14,287 nucleotides of DNA, taken from the NCBI GenBank assembly GCA_022424925.1, contig JAKMGM010000088.1, positions 1 to 14,287 on the forward strand. The letters run 5' to 3'. The stretch is from Candidatus Poseidoniaceae archaeon. GTDB taxonomy: Archaea; Thermoplasmatota; Poseidoniia; Poseidoniales; Poseidoniaceae. Each line of letters begins with the position of its first letter. Within the stretch, counting starts at the first letter, position 1. A model generated the notes under the pieces. It saw only the letters and a program-made list of their open reading frames with translations, did no database searches and was not told the DNA's origin. The position numbers and the translations under genes are program-made. Positions 1 to 7,232 of this stretch are shown here, one piece after another.

Positions 1-2
1 TT

Positions 3-425
3 GCTGGAGCAAAAGAACCGGTTCATCTTAATGTTACAGATTCAAATGATATCCTGCCCCCAATGTCTGCGTTACTTGCACTGGGTGGAGGCGGGACAAT
101 CACTGGTGCTGCCCATGCTGCCCACAAAGAAAGTAATCGCCTTGTACGAACAGTAGAACTTTTGAGTCATTTTGGCCTCAAGGCGACACTTCTCCCAGAT
201 GGGATACAGGTCGAAGGTGGACAGGTTCCCAAGCGACCAATCGAACCAGTTCCAACCTTTGAAGACCATCGACTTTTCATGACCGCCGTGCTCTTGGCTT
301 GTAAAACCGGGGGTGAAGTTTTGGGACAAACACTCCATCACGTCGCCGATGAAGCTTTCATCCAACGTTTACTAGATGCTGGAGTCAACATCCAGGCTGT
401 TCAAATCCCTTCGTTGCAGGATTAA
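3..425 (+). CDS. aroA: 3-phosphoshikimate 1-carboxyvinyltransferase (EPSP synthase), C-terminal part
   Basis: This is the last 140 codons of a gene whose start lies left of the window; the frame is open from the first complete codon to TAA at 423-425. The enzyme transfers the enolpyruvyl group of PEP to shikimate-3-phosphate in aromatic amino-acid synthesis, in the cytoplasm. Family landmarks in the fragment are the D-S-x-D-I-L-P-P-M stretch followed by a Gly-rich turn, a KESNRL motif (family KE[ST]DR, about residue 42) and DHRLFM (family DHRxAM, about residue 88). The tail is unusual: where most EPSP synthases have K-S-[YF]-P ahead of the last helix, this one reads V-A-D-E, so the usual active-site lysine (Lys411 in E. 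coli numbering, from memory) appears to be missing. The gene converges on mutL and the two stop codons overlap. Identity is confident; full activity is not. Confidence 0.9.
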   Translation, partial: AGAKEPVHLNVTDSNDILPPMSALLALGGGGTITGAAHAAHKESNRLVRTVELLSHFGLKATLLPDGIQVEGGQVPKRPIEPVPTFEDHRLFMTAVLLACKTGGEVLGQTLHHVADEAFIQRLLDAGVNIQAVQIPSLQD

Positions 426-2428
426 CCGTGCCGTCCGAAATGATGGTCGAGTGAATCCAGTGGAAGTCGCAATGCTGTAGGTCTGCCGTGGACACAAGCC
501 CAAGGATTCGGGATCCTACGCATATCGTCGAGCAACCGCCGCATTTCCGGTAAGGTGAGTTTCTCATTTGCTTTAACAGCCCCACGGCAAGCGTTCAGGA
601 AGGCGAGATGGTCTTTTCGTCTTTCCACTGTTTCTAGCGGTGCACCGTCTTCAGATGTGTCCTGAAGTACATCGAGGAGGAACGGAACAAGTTCTTCTCC
701 GTCAAGTAAGCGAGGCGCAGCTTCAATGTGCCATTCACCATTGTTTTCTTTGAGCGAGAATCCCACTTCAGCTAGCGTGTCAACAGCAGCAGCAGCTCGT
801 ACGGATTGTCGTGCATCAAGGTTCAACGACACGGGCTGAATTCGTTTTTGACTTTCCCAGAGCGACTCATCGTTGCGGAGGCGTTCATACCTTACGCGCT
901 CATGTAAAGCATGCTGATCAATCAATAGAAGTTCTTCTTCCGCTTGAACCAAAATGTACGAGTCAGCAAATTGCGCAAGAGGTTCCATTTCAGGGAGCTC
1001 ATTGATGATACCTTCAAGCGGTGCTTCTTGATTTGGAGACATTTGGTGTCCGCATCCAGCATGTCGGTGCAGTTCTCGTTCTGCAGTTGATAATGCAGGC
1101 GATGTTGGCTTTTCGTCTAAACCAGGTAGCGTATCTTGTGCTGCGGGTGATGTTGATTGAGGGCGTTTTTTTACTTCCACATCGGGCTGGCTGGCTTCTG
1201 CTCCATGGAGATTAAGCTGTGCTCCAGCAGCAATCGCCCAAGCAGGTGGTGATTCCGCCGTGCTGTGTTTTGGTAGAACAATTGCAGATGAACCTGCGGC
1301 TGCATCCAATGGGTTGGAATGTTGATCCTTTGGTGACAGATGTTCCTGTATAGAGGTTACTTTGGGACCTCCTAAACCCTGAAGGCCGGGTATTCCACCC
1401 GCAGCATCCGGTTGAGTTGGAGCCGATTCCAATGTGTGAGCAATCGCTCGCTCAAGCCGTTCAAGGACCCTCCAAGAGTGTCGAAGTCGAACCTCTCTCT
1501 TTGTCGGATGGACATTGACATCCACCTCGTCAGGCGGTAGCGTGAGCGATAAAACCGCAATCGGGTGTCGTCCCTGCATGAGCCGTGTACGGTAACCCCT
1601 GCGAATCGCTTGCAAAAATGGCCCTGCGGCGACTGGACGCTCATTGATAAGAATATGAATATCATCGCCCTTTCCACGGGTGATATCTGGCGTACTTATC
1701 CAGCCGGTCCATCGTTCTTGCCCGGGTGCTTCATTGTCACTGGAAGGTGTATTCACTTCGAGCATTGCCTCGACTTGCCCACCGAGGAGGTCGAATAATC
1801 GATCCATCATTGAATCAGCGGAAGGTATGTCGAGCATGACCCTTTCATCGATAACAAGTCGAAAACCGGTTAATTGGTGCGCCATTGCATGCGAAACGAC
1901 AACATCAACGATTCGAGAGTTTTCAGTCGCTGGACGTCGTTGGAAGGCGAGTCGAGCAGGCGTGTTACGGAACAAATGTTCTACATCGATTCGGGTGCCA
2001 TGTTGCATCCCGAAGGGTACAATGCTGCCTTTCTCTCCGTTTTTCATCGTTATCGATTTGCCTTCTTCACCCGAAGGCCTGCTGGAGACCGTCAAATGCG
2101 AAACCATCCCGATACTAGCGAGTGCTTCCCCACGAAAACCGAGCGTATGAATCGAGTTGAGGTCCTCAGCCTTTCTCAATTTTGAAGTTGCATGCCGATC
2201 AAGAGCGAGAAGCAAATCGTTCTTGTCGATTCCACTTCCGTCATCTTCTATTTGAATCAAGTCGAACCCGCCTCGCTCGACAGTAATGGTGATTCTTTGT
2301 GCGCCTGCGTCAAGGCTGTTTTCAAGTAATTCTTTGACAACCTGAGCTGGCCGTTCGACCACTTCGCCGGCGGCGATATGGCCTATGGTTTTCTCATCGA
2401 GTTGAACAATACGGTTCGGTTCAGTCAT
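422..2428 (-). CDS. mutL: DNA mismatch repair protein MutL, endonuclease-type
   Basis: MutL is the matchmaker ATPase of mismatch repair. Numbered from the ATG at 2428 (668 aa), the N-terminal GHKL ATPase shows the ELLENSLDAGA motif (about 33-43), DDGSGI (62-67) and GFRGEALASI (97-106). A low-complexity Pro/Gln/Ser linker covers about 335-475. The C-terminal dimerisation domain holds the endonuclease metal motif DQHA-x2-E-x4-E (504-515), ACR (613-615) and CVHGRP (645-650), which are the features of nicking MutL proteins and are absent from E. coli MutL. A QKRIQP segment (527-532) fits the QxxIxP clamp-interaction motif. An ATG four codons upstream (2440) is possible, but GGTGAT, a good match to the archaeal anti-Shine-Dalgarno, lies 4 nt before the 2428 ATG. 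The gene overlaps the mutS 3' end by 8 nt, so the two are surely cotranscribed and probably translationally coupled. Confidence 0.97.
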   Translation of the reverse strand: MTEPNRIVQLDEKTIGHIAAGEVVERPAQVVKELLENSLDAGAQRITITVERGGFDLIQIEDDGSGIDKNDLLLALDRHATSKLRKAEDLNSIHTLGFRGEALASIGMVSHLTVSSRPSGEEGKSITMKNGEKGSIVPFGMQHGTRIDVEHLFRNTPARLAFQRRPATENSRIVDVVVSHAMAHQLTGFRLVIDERVMLDIPSADSMMDRLFDLLGGQVEAMLEVNTPSSDNEAPGQERWTGWISTPDITRGKGDDIHILINERPVAAGPFLQAIRRGYRTRLMQGRHPIAVLSLTLPPDEVDVNVHPTKREVRLRHSWRVLERLERAIAHTLESAPTQPDAAGGIPGLQGLGGPKVTSIQEHLSPKDQHSNPLDAAAGSSAIVLPKHSTAESPPAWAIAAGAQLNLHGAEASQPDVEVKKRPQSTSPAAQDTLPGLDEKPTSPALSTAERELHRHAGCGHQMSPNQEAPLEGIINELPEMEPLAQFADSYILVQAEEELLLIDQHALHERVRYERLRNDESLWESQKRIQPVSLNLDARQSVRAAAAVDTLAEVGFSLKENNGEWHIEAAPRLLDGEELVPFLLDVLQDTSEDGAPLETVERRKDHLAFLNACRGAVKANEKLTLPEMRRLLDDMRRIPNPWACVHGRPTALRLPLDSLDHHFGRHG

Positions 2429-5075
2429 CCATATCACCATCGAAAAGTTGTTTTAGTCTATAGAGCACATCATGTGCTTGACGCGGTGAAAGTTCATCAG
2501 CGTCGATACTGGAGAGGTATTCAAGCGTTTTTTGGTGCTCAGGTTGTCTTTCATGCTTTGTTGATACATCAGGGTTTGATTGGTTCATCGCTGCCGCTGC
2601 AAAGTAGCCCATGAGGCTCGACTGCCCTTGAACGCGGGCTGATGGCGTACCGGACTCGCCGGCCTTGGCACCGTCTGCTCGCTGTTCAAGGAAAGCCAAC
2701 AGGTCAGTTGCGCGCTCTACCACACCTCGAGGCAGTCCAGCCAGTGCCGCCACTTGGACTCCATATGAATCATCACACGGTCCATCCGCTACGGTATGCA
2801 AGAACCGTAACTCACCGTCGGATTGAGCGACTTGAACATGAACATTCACCAATCCTTGGACTTCACCTTCAAGTCCTATCAACTGGTGATAGTGGGTGGC
2901 AAACAGCGTCCTCGAACCTATTCTACGGCATATATCTTCAGTTACAGACCATGCAATGGATAAACCGTCGAAGGTCGAAGTACCTCTTCCGATTTCATCC
3001 AACAGAACCAACGATTGGGACGTTGCTCTTCGCAAGATATGGGCTACTTCAATCATCTCCATCATGAATGTCGAGCGACCTCGTCGCAAATCATCACTGG
3101 CTCCGACTCGAGTGAATATGCGATCAACCAATCCAATCTTGGCTTTCTTTGCAGGAACAAAACTCCCGCATTGTGCGAGAATTGTAAGCAATGCAGTTGT
3201 TCGTAGATAGGTCGATTTCCCACCCATATTCGGTCCGGTAATCAGCAGAAAATTTCTTTTCTTATCCAGGTGAATGTCATTTGGAACAAACCCACTTTGT
3301 GTTTCAAGTGTTGGGTGTCGAGCGCCATCGGCTTTCAGATGGTGACTCATCGTGAGTTCAGGTCTGTTCCAAGAACGTGACCTGGCGACAGATGCAAAAC
3401 ACTGGAGGACATCTACAGCAGCAACTCTCCCAGCGATGTCGGCCAAGGTTTGGGCACTGGTTTTGCAACGTTCACGTAAATCTATGAATGCTCTGTATTC
3501 CAGTTCCTTGACTTTTGTTTCCGATGTGAGCAACACATCATCTCGTTGTGTCAATTCGTCGGTAACAAAGCGTGAACCATTCACCATCTGTTGTTTTCTT
3601 CTCCATTCTGCTGGGACCTTACTTTCGTTCGCTTTTGTGACTTCGATGAACCAACCAATTTGTCGGTTCATTCGAACCTTGAGCGAGGGGATTTCGAGTT
3701 CCAAACGAAGTTTCGTTTCCAGTTCCGTGAACCACGAGTGACCTAACGCTGAGGCTTGCTGAAGCTGATCAATATCTGGGTTCAACCCTTTCCGAATTAA
3801 CCCTCCATCGCGAATACTCAGGGGTGGTTCATCGACAAGTGTTCGACGAATATCTTCGGCCATTCCATTCAATTCATCTAGACCGTTCGAAAGGTATCCA
3901 AGCAGTGCATTATCTGTTTCAGTGCACAGGTTGATGATTGCAGGCATTCGTTCCAACGCATCCGCTACTGCCATGAGGTCACGGCCGTTTGATCTGTTGT
4001 AGGCTAATTGTGTTGCGAGCCTTTCCATATCTCTCAAACCACGTAATGCTTCACGAAGTGCCTCCAATCGGCGTGCAGAGCGAGAAAGTGTGCCAACTGC
4101 ATCATGACGCGCATGAATCGCCTCCAAATCGCACAGGGGGCGAAGAATCCAAGTTTTCAGCAGTCTGCGTCCCATTGCGCTCCGGCAGGCGTTAAGAGAT
4201 GCGAGGAGACTCCCCTCGTGTTCGCCAGCAAGTGTTGAAGTCAATTCGAGGTTTCTGAGGGTCGTTTGATCGAGAATCAAATGACCTTTTTCATCGATAA
4301 CTTCCAATTCGCGAAGAGGCACCTGATCGGCGATATGCATCGTTGCTACATAATCTGCAGCGAGTCCTGCTGCTGCAAGTGCAAGCGGTGAATCATCTAA
4401 GTCTAAGTGCCCCAAATCTGCAACTTTCAGCATGCTTTCAAGTCGGTTTCTGCGCTTTTTTTCGCTTGCATGGTGTTGACTGATGAGTACGCCGTCAAGG
4501 TGGGAAAACAGTGCACAGAGTTCGTCATTTTCGGCATCTTTTGGCGATACAACGATCTCAGTGGGGCGCCAGCGTAAAATTTCATCCAGCGTTCGTGCCA
4601 TTCGGTCCTCTCCGATGAAATGTGATGCCCATGCTTGTCCCGTTGAAGCATCAAAGATGCCGAGACCGAGTTCGTTTTTCATGAGTGAAATCGACACCAA
4701 AAGTGAACGTTCGTCCGTGCCAAGTAGGGATTCCTCGTACAGGCTTCCAGGCGTGTAGACACGCGTCACAATGCGTTCCAAAAGTTTGGCACCTTCTCGC
4801 AACTCTTTTTCTTGTTCAGCGACTGTTACTTTATGACCCGCTTTGAGCATGACTCGCAGATTCTCTTCAAGTGCGTGCCAAGGAAATCCAGCCATTTGAA
4901 TAGGTTGTGCGGCTTTTTTGTCTCTTGAGGTGAGGGCGAGGCCGAGCACTTCAGAACCAACCACTGCATCATTGTGGAACAGTTCGTAGAAGTCACCCAT
5001 TCGGAAGAACAGAACAGTATCGGGGTGTTCTTTTTTGATGTCCATGAATTGGTCCATCATCCCCCTTTTCGCCAT
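2421..5075 (-). CDS. mutS: DNA mismatch repair protein MutS (MutS1 type)
   Basis: MutS recognises mispairs and small loops and recruits MutL. At 884 aa it has MutS1 length and layout. The mismatch-reading Phe-x-Glu (F29, E31 in GDFYELF) is followed by connector, core and clamp domains. The ABC-type ATPase carries Walker A GPNMGGKST (614-622), Walker B LVLLDE (689-694) and the FATHYH loop (H728). A short C-terminal helical domain (about 848-878) includes the conserved L-S-P-R-Q-A motif. In the linker just before that domain, QSSLMGYF (818-825) matches the PCNA-interacting PIP-box, Q-x-x-[LIM]-x-x-[FY]-[FY], where bacterial MutS has a beta-clamp motif. The start at 5075 is supported by AGGAG 10 nt upstream. 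The gene belongs to the same minus-strand run as the membrane-protein gene upstream and mutL downstream. A bacterial origin by transfer is inferred from family distribution. Confidence 0.97.
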   Translation of the reverse strand: MAKRGMMDQFMDIKKEHPDTVLFFRMGDFYELFHNDAVVGSEVLGLALTSRDKKAAQPIQMAGFPWHALEENLRVMLKAGHKVTVAEQEKELREGAKLLERIVTRVYTPGSLYEESLLGTDERSLLVSISLMKNELGLGIFDASTGQAWASHFIGEDRMARTLDEILRWRPTEIVVSPKDAENDELCALFSHLDGVLISQHHASEKKRRNRLESMLKVADLGHLDLDDSPLALAAAGLAADYVATMHIADQVPLRELEVIDEKGHLILDQTTLRNLELTSTLAGEHEGSLLASLNACRSAMGRRLLKTWILRPLCDLEAIHARHDAVGTLSRSARRLEALREALRGLRDMERLATQLAYNRSNGRDLMAVADALERMPAIINLCTETDNALLGYLSNGLDELNGMAEDIRRTLVDEPPLSIRDGGLIRKGLNPDIDQLQQASALGHSWFTELETKLRLELEIPSLKVRMNRQIGWFIEVTKANESKVPAEWRRKQQMVNGSRFVTDELTQRDDVLLTSETKVKELEYRAFIDLRERCKTSAQTLADIAGRVAAVDVLQCFASVARSRSWNRPELTMSHHLKADGARHPTLETQSGFVPNDIHLDKKRNFLLITGPNMGGKSTYLRTTALLTILAQCGSFVPAKKAKIGLVDRIFTRVGASDDLRRGRSTFMMEMIEVAHILRRATSQSLVLLDEIGRGTSTFDGLSIAWSVTEDICRRIGSRTLFATHYHQLIGLEGEVQGLVNVHVQVAQSDGELRFLHTVADGPCDDSYGVQVAALAGLPRGVVERATDLLAFLEQRADGAKAGESGTPSARVQGQSSLMGYFAAAAMNQSNPDVSTKHERQPEHQKTLEYLSSIDADELSPRQAHDVLYRLKQLFDGDMDD

Positions 5076-5085
5076 CCTCGATACA

Positions 5086-5090
5086 CTCCT
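5086..5090 (-). promoter_or_regulatory. Shine-Dalgarno site of mutS
   Basis: AGGAG on the minus strand ends 10 nt before the ATG at 5075. It supports that start over the in-frame ATGs six and seven codons further in. Confidence 0.6.
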
Positions 5091-5177
5091 TGCTCACGCT
5101 GGAGTATGCCGTCGTTGCCGAGAGCACATGAAGGTTCTCGCGTCATTAAGAACGATTTGTGATTTAGCAAGGGAATT

Positions 5178-5203
5178 GATTGATTATTGATTTTGAATCA
5201 ATC
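5178..5203. repeat. AT-rich inverted repeat at the 3' end of the membrane-protein gene
   Basis: GATTGATT (5178-5185) and AATCAATC (5196-5203) are perfect 8-bp inverted arms. An alternative nested hairpin pairs ATTGATT (5186-5192) with AATCAAT (5196-5202) over a 3-nt loop. The structure covers the TAA of the membrane-protein gene (5184-5186). It could slow or end transcription before mutS or protect a 3' end, but no long T-run follows on the minus strand, so the role is a guess. The rest of the 108-bp gap before mutS shows only the mutS Shine-Dalgarno site. Confidence 0.4.
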
Positions 5204-6431
5204 GCTTCGTTCCAGTCCACAGCATCACGCCGAGCACGACGCTTGATACTGCGACAAACATGAGATTAAGAAAACCTCTCCCACTCTCTATAGAACCAAT
5301 GGCAAGGGTGTCGATGGTATAGGTTGCAGGTTCGCCATTGTCACTTGTTCCGTATGAATACAATATGCTCTCTGATACGTCGGATACCTCGATGGAAACA
5401 GGAATCGGTCGTGCCAGGGGCAATGTCTCTGCTCCAGAGCTTGTAAGGCGGACGACAGAGGTGCTCCCCTTCGGCCCCAAAAGCCACACCTTTCCAGTTT
5501 CATCCTCGGTTGCTGAAACGCTTGGAACATCAATGGAGGTGGTTGTACGGTCTTTTGCGATGTGGACTGTCGAGTCGGTACCGGCCGCCATCAGTGTACC
5601 ATTTTGGAGGCGGAGGAGTGAATGTATGCCGCCCCTATCCAGTTCTTCAATCGATGTTAGCATCGGTGCAGCCGGACCTTGTTCCCACGAAATAAACCCA
5701 ATGACGGGGTGGGTAATTGGTGCTGCCGGGCTATCATCGCTTCCAAAGACATCGGTCATGGTTCCAACAGCAACCCATTGGCCGTCTCCTAGAGAATCAA
5801 CCATCGTCCATTCTATGTTGGCAGGTGCTGGTGTTTTGGCGGTAAGTTGTGCGTCTTTCAACGGTTCATGAACAGGAAGTAGTTCTGCTCCGACCGACCC
5901 GAAACCACGGAGAGCAGACGAACTTTGTTCATCGGTCACCATGAGCCAACGGTAGGAATCTCCTGATTTTTGTTCGGCTAAGTCAAGTATGTCAAACGTA
6001 GCATCACCATCAGTAAGTGAGAGTACTGTTCGTTGAGGGATTTGTGCAGAAACATGAATGATCTCCAGCGAATTGTTGCTCGGTGAGACCACAATACTTC
6101 CATCGTGCAGTTGAGTCATGAATGGCAACCCGAGCGCATCTGTGTATTCTTCTCCTATGTCATTCAACTGACCATTTTCGTCATGGTGGAACAGTTTTCC
6201 TTCACCGTTGTTGAGTACTAAAGCCGTATACGAACCCGAATCTGCATAGATGATGTCGAGTACTCGGCCATCCACTTCTTCAAGGCCGTTGGTACGGTAG
6301 TCGACACCAGGCAGGGTTGATGTGCCTTGAATCAGCAGTGCTCCGATGAGTATGAAAACCAAGAACCCACCCATGGCGAGCCATTGGTGTTCCGATTCTT
6401 CTTCAAGAAGACCTCGCAGACCCTTCGCCAT
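5184..6431 (-). CDS. Membrane protein with two terminal TM helices and a large extracytoplasmic beta-rich domain
   Basis: I do not recognise a named family. The 415-aa protein has a short acidic N-terminus, a TM helix at about residues 17-36 (W-L-A-M-G-G-F-L...), roughly 345 residues of beta-rich sequence, and a second TM helix near 386-407 followed by a basic tail (TKRLIQNQ). This predicts both ends inside and the large domain outside. The middle has recurring hydrophobic-strand and Gly/Asp-turn segments with loosely repeated phrases such as D-G-x-x-V-V and G-x-x-x-A-A-G-T, which would suit a beta-propeller of about 40-residue blades; that fold is inference. The open frame extends to a GTG at 6455, but the ATG at 6431 is preferred because it begins just before the acidic cytoplasmic segment and lies about 31 nt from a TATA-like element. 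The gene is divergent from rpl10e and precedes mutS with a 108-bp gap. Confidence 0.8.
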   Translation of the reverse strand: MAKGLRGLLEEESEHQWLAMGGFLVFILIGALLIQGTSTLPGVDYRTNGLEEVDGRVLDIIYADSGSYTALVLNNGEGKLFHHDENGQLNDIGEEYTDALGLPFMTQLHDGSIVVSPSNNSLEIIHVSAQIPQRTVLSLTDGDATFDILDLAEQKSGDSYRWLMVTDEQSSSALRGFGSVGAELLPVHEPLKDAQLTAKTPAPANIEWTMVDSLGDGQWVAVGTMTDVFGSDDSPAAPITHPVIGFISWEQGPAAPMLTSIEELDRGGIHSLLRLQNGTLMAAGTDSTVHIAKDRTTTSIDVPSVSATEDETGKVWLLGPKGSTSVVRLTSSGAETLPLARPIPVSIEVSDVSESILYSYGTSDNGEPATYTIDTLAIGSIESGRGFLNLMFVAVSSVVLGVMLWTGTKRLIQNQ

Positions 6432-6462
6432 GACTACAGGACGAGAAACGAGCACATGAATC

Positions 6463-6470
6463 CTTTTATT
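6463..6470 (-). promoter_or_regulatory. Candidate TATA element for the membrane-protein gene
   Basis: AATAAAAG on the minus strand ends about 31 nt before the ATG at 6431, inside the 149-bp divergent gap (6432-6580). It forms the loop of a 6-bp inverted repeat, TGAATC (6457-6462) with GATTCA (6471-6476). No equally clear TATA box was found for rpl10e in the same gap. The assignment rests on position and A/T composition only. Confidence 0.3.
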
Positions 6471-6568
6471 GATTCAAAGAGAGGGTACTTCATCTGTGAA
6501 ACTGCATTTGAAACGGCAACTGTTGAAGCGGAGGGATGATAAAGGGAACATTGGTCGCAGGAGTGCTT

Positions 6569-6572
6569 GGAG
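6569..6572 (+). promoter_or_regulatory. Shine-Dalgarno site deciding the rpl10e start
   Basis: GGAG lies 8 nt before the ATG at 6581. It supports that start over the in-frame ATG at 6536, which would add 15 residues not seen in the L10e family. Confidence 0.5.
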
Positions 6573-6580
6573 AGAGTATC

Positions 6581-7120
6581 ATGGCACGCAAACCAGCATC
6601 AATGTACCGCCGACTCAAAGGACCTGCCTACACCCGACGTAAGTACATCGGTGGTGTTCCAAACAACAGAATCCACCAATATCACGTCGGAAACCGTGTT
6701 GCTGCGGAGACAGGGAAATTCCCAGTCGTCATGGAATTGCGTGCTGACAACAACTGTCAGATACGCCACACAGCCCTCGAAGCTGCACGTGTTATTTCCA
6801 ACTCAACCATCCGTAAGATTGCAGGAACTCAAGGCTATGCTCTTCGTGTACACACCTTCCCACACCATGTTCTTCGTGAAAACAAGCAGGCTACTGGAGC
6901 AGGTGCTGACCGTGTTTCTCAAGGAATGCGCTGTGCTTTTGGAAAGAATGTTGGAACCGCTGCCCGTGTCAAGCGTGGACAACGTGTCATCTCGTTACAA
7001 ATCAATCCAGAGAACTACCTCACTGCACGTGATGCCCTCCGTAAGGCAAGCATGAAGTTCCCGACCCCTTGTACCGTTCGTCTCATTAAAGGCCACGAGC
7101 ACCTCAAGGGTCTCATTTGA
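6581..7120 (+). CDS. rpl10e: Large ribosomal subunit protein L10e (uL16 family)
   Basis: This is a structural protein of the 50S subunit, the archaeal/eukaryotic counterpart of bacterial L16, placed near the A-site tRNA and the peptidyl-transferase side. The 179-aa product starts with the family-typical MARKPASMYR, then the RRKYIGGVPNNRI region, A-L-E-A-A-R, a HTFPHHVLR segment (family xHPxHVLRxNK), GADR-x-x-x-GMRxAFGK and a C-terminal beta segment. Length and motif order fit the full archaeal protein. In-frame sequence reaches back to an ATG at 6536, but the 6581 start is supported by a Shine-Dalgarno site and by the family's start. It lies divergent from the membrane-protein gene and 112 bp upstream of abce1 on the same strand, with two hairpins between them. 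Confidence 0.97.
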   Translation: MARKPASMYRRLKGPAYTRRKYIGGVPNNRIHQYHVGNRVAAETGKFPVVMELRADNNCQIRHTALEAARVISNSTIRKIAGTQGYALRVHTFPHHVLRENKQATGAGADRVSQGMRCAFGKNVGTAARVKRGQRVISLQINPENYLTARDALRKASMKFPTPCTVRLIKGHEHLKGLI

Positions 7121-7127
7121 GTTCTAT

Positions 7128-7173
7128 TGGGCTGAAGCCCAGTGTCGGACAAACTCGTTTGTTGAGACTTTTT
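7128..7173 (+). terminator. Two tandem hairpins plus a T-run between rpl10e and abce1
   Basis: TGGGCT (7128-7133) pairs with AGCCCA (7136-7141), and ACAAAC (7149-7154) pairs with GTTTGT (7157-7162); both are perfect 6-bp stems on a 2-nt apparent loop. A T5 run follows at 7169-7173. Archaeal termination depends mainly on U-runs, so this could end or attenuate rpl10e transcription. Post-transcriptional processing is an alternative. The remaining 60 bp before abce1 shows no strong promoter or Shine-Dalgarno site. Confidence 0.4.
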
Positions 7174-7232
7174 GGGCGAGAGTTCCTTAAGTCTGAACAT
7201 GAAGCAAACACTACAACAAGCGAGATGGTACA

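Noticed and set aside
1680..2150. 156-codon plus-strand open frame inside mutL
   Set aside because: It lies opposite the conserved ATPase region of MutL, has no recognisable motif, and its composition mirrors the antisense strand.
5338..5871. 177-codon plus-strand open frame inside the membrane-protein gene
   Set aside because: The minus-strand reading has two terminal TM helices and a coherent long frame; the plus-strand frame shows no motif.
6431..6455. GTG at 6455 as start of the membrane protein
   Set aside because: The ATG at 6431 fits the TATA-like spacing and the expected short cytoplasmic N-terminus; the added eight residues show no support.
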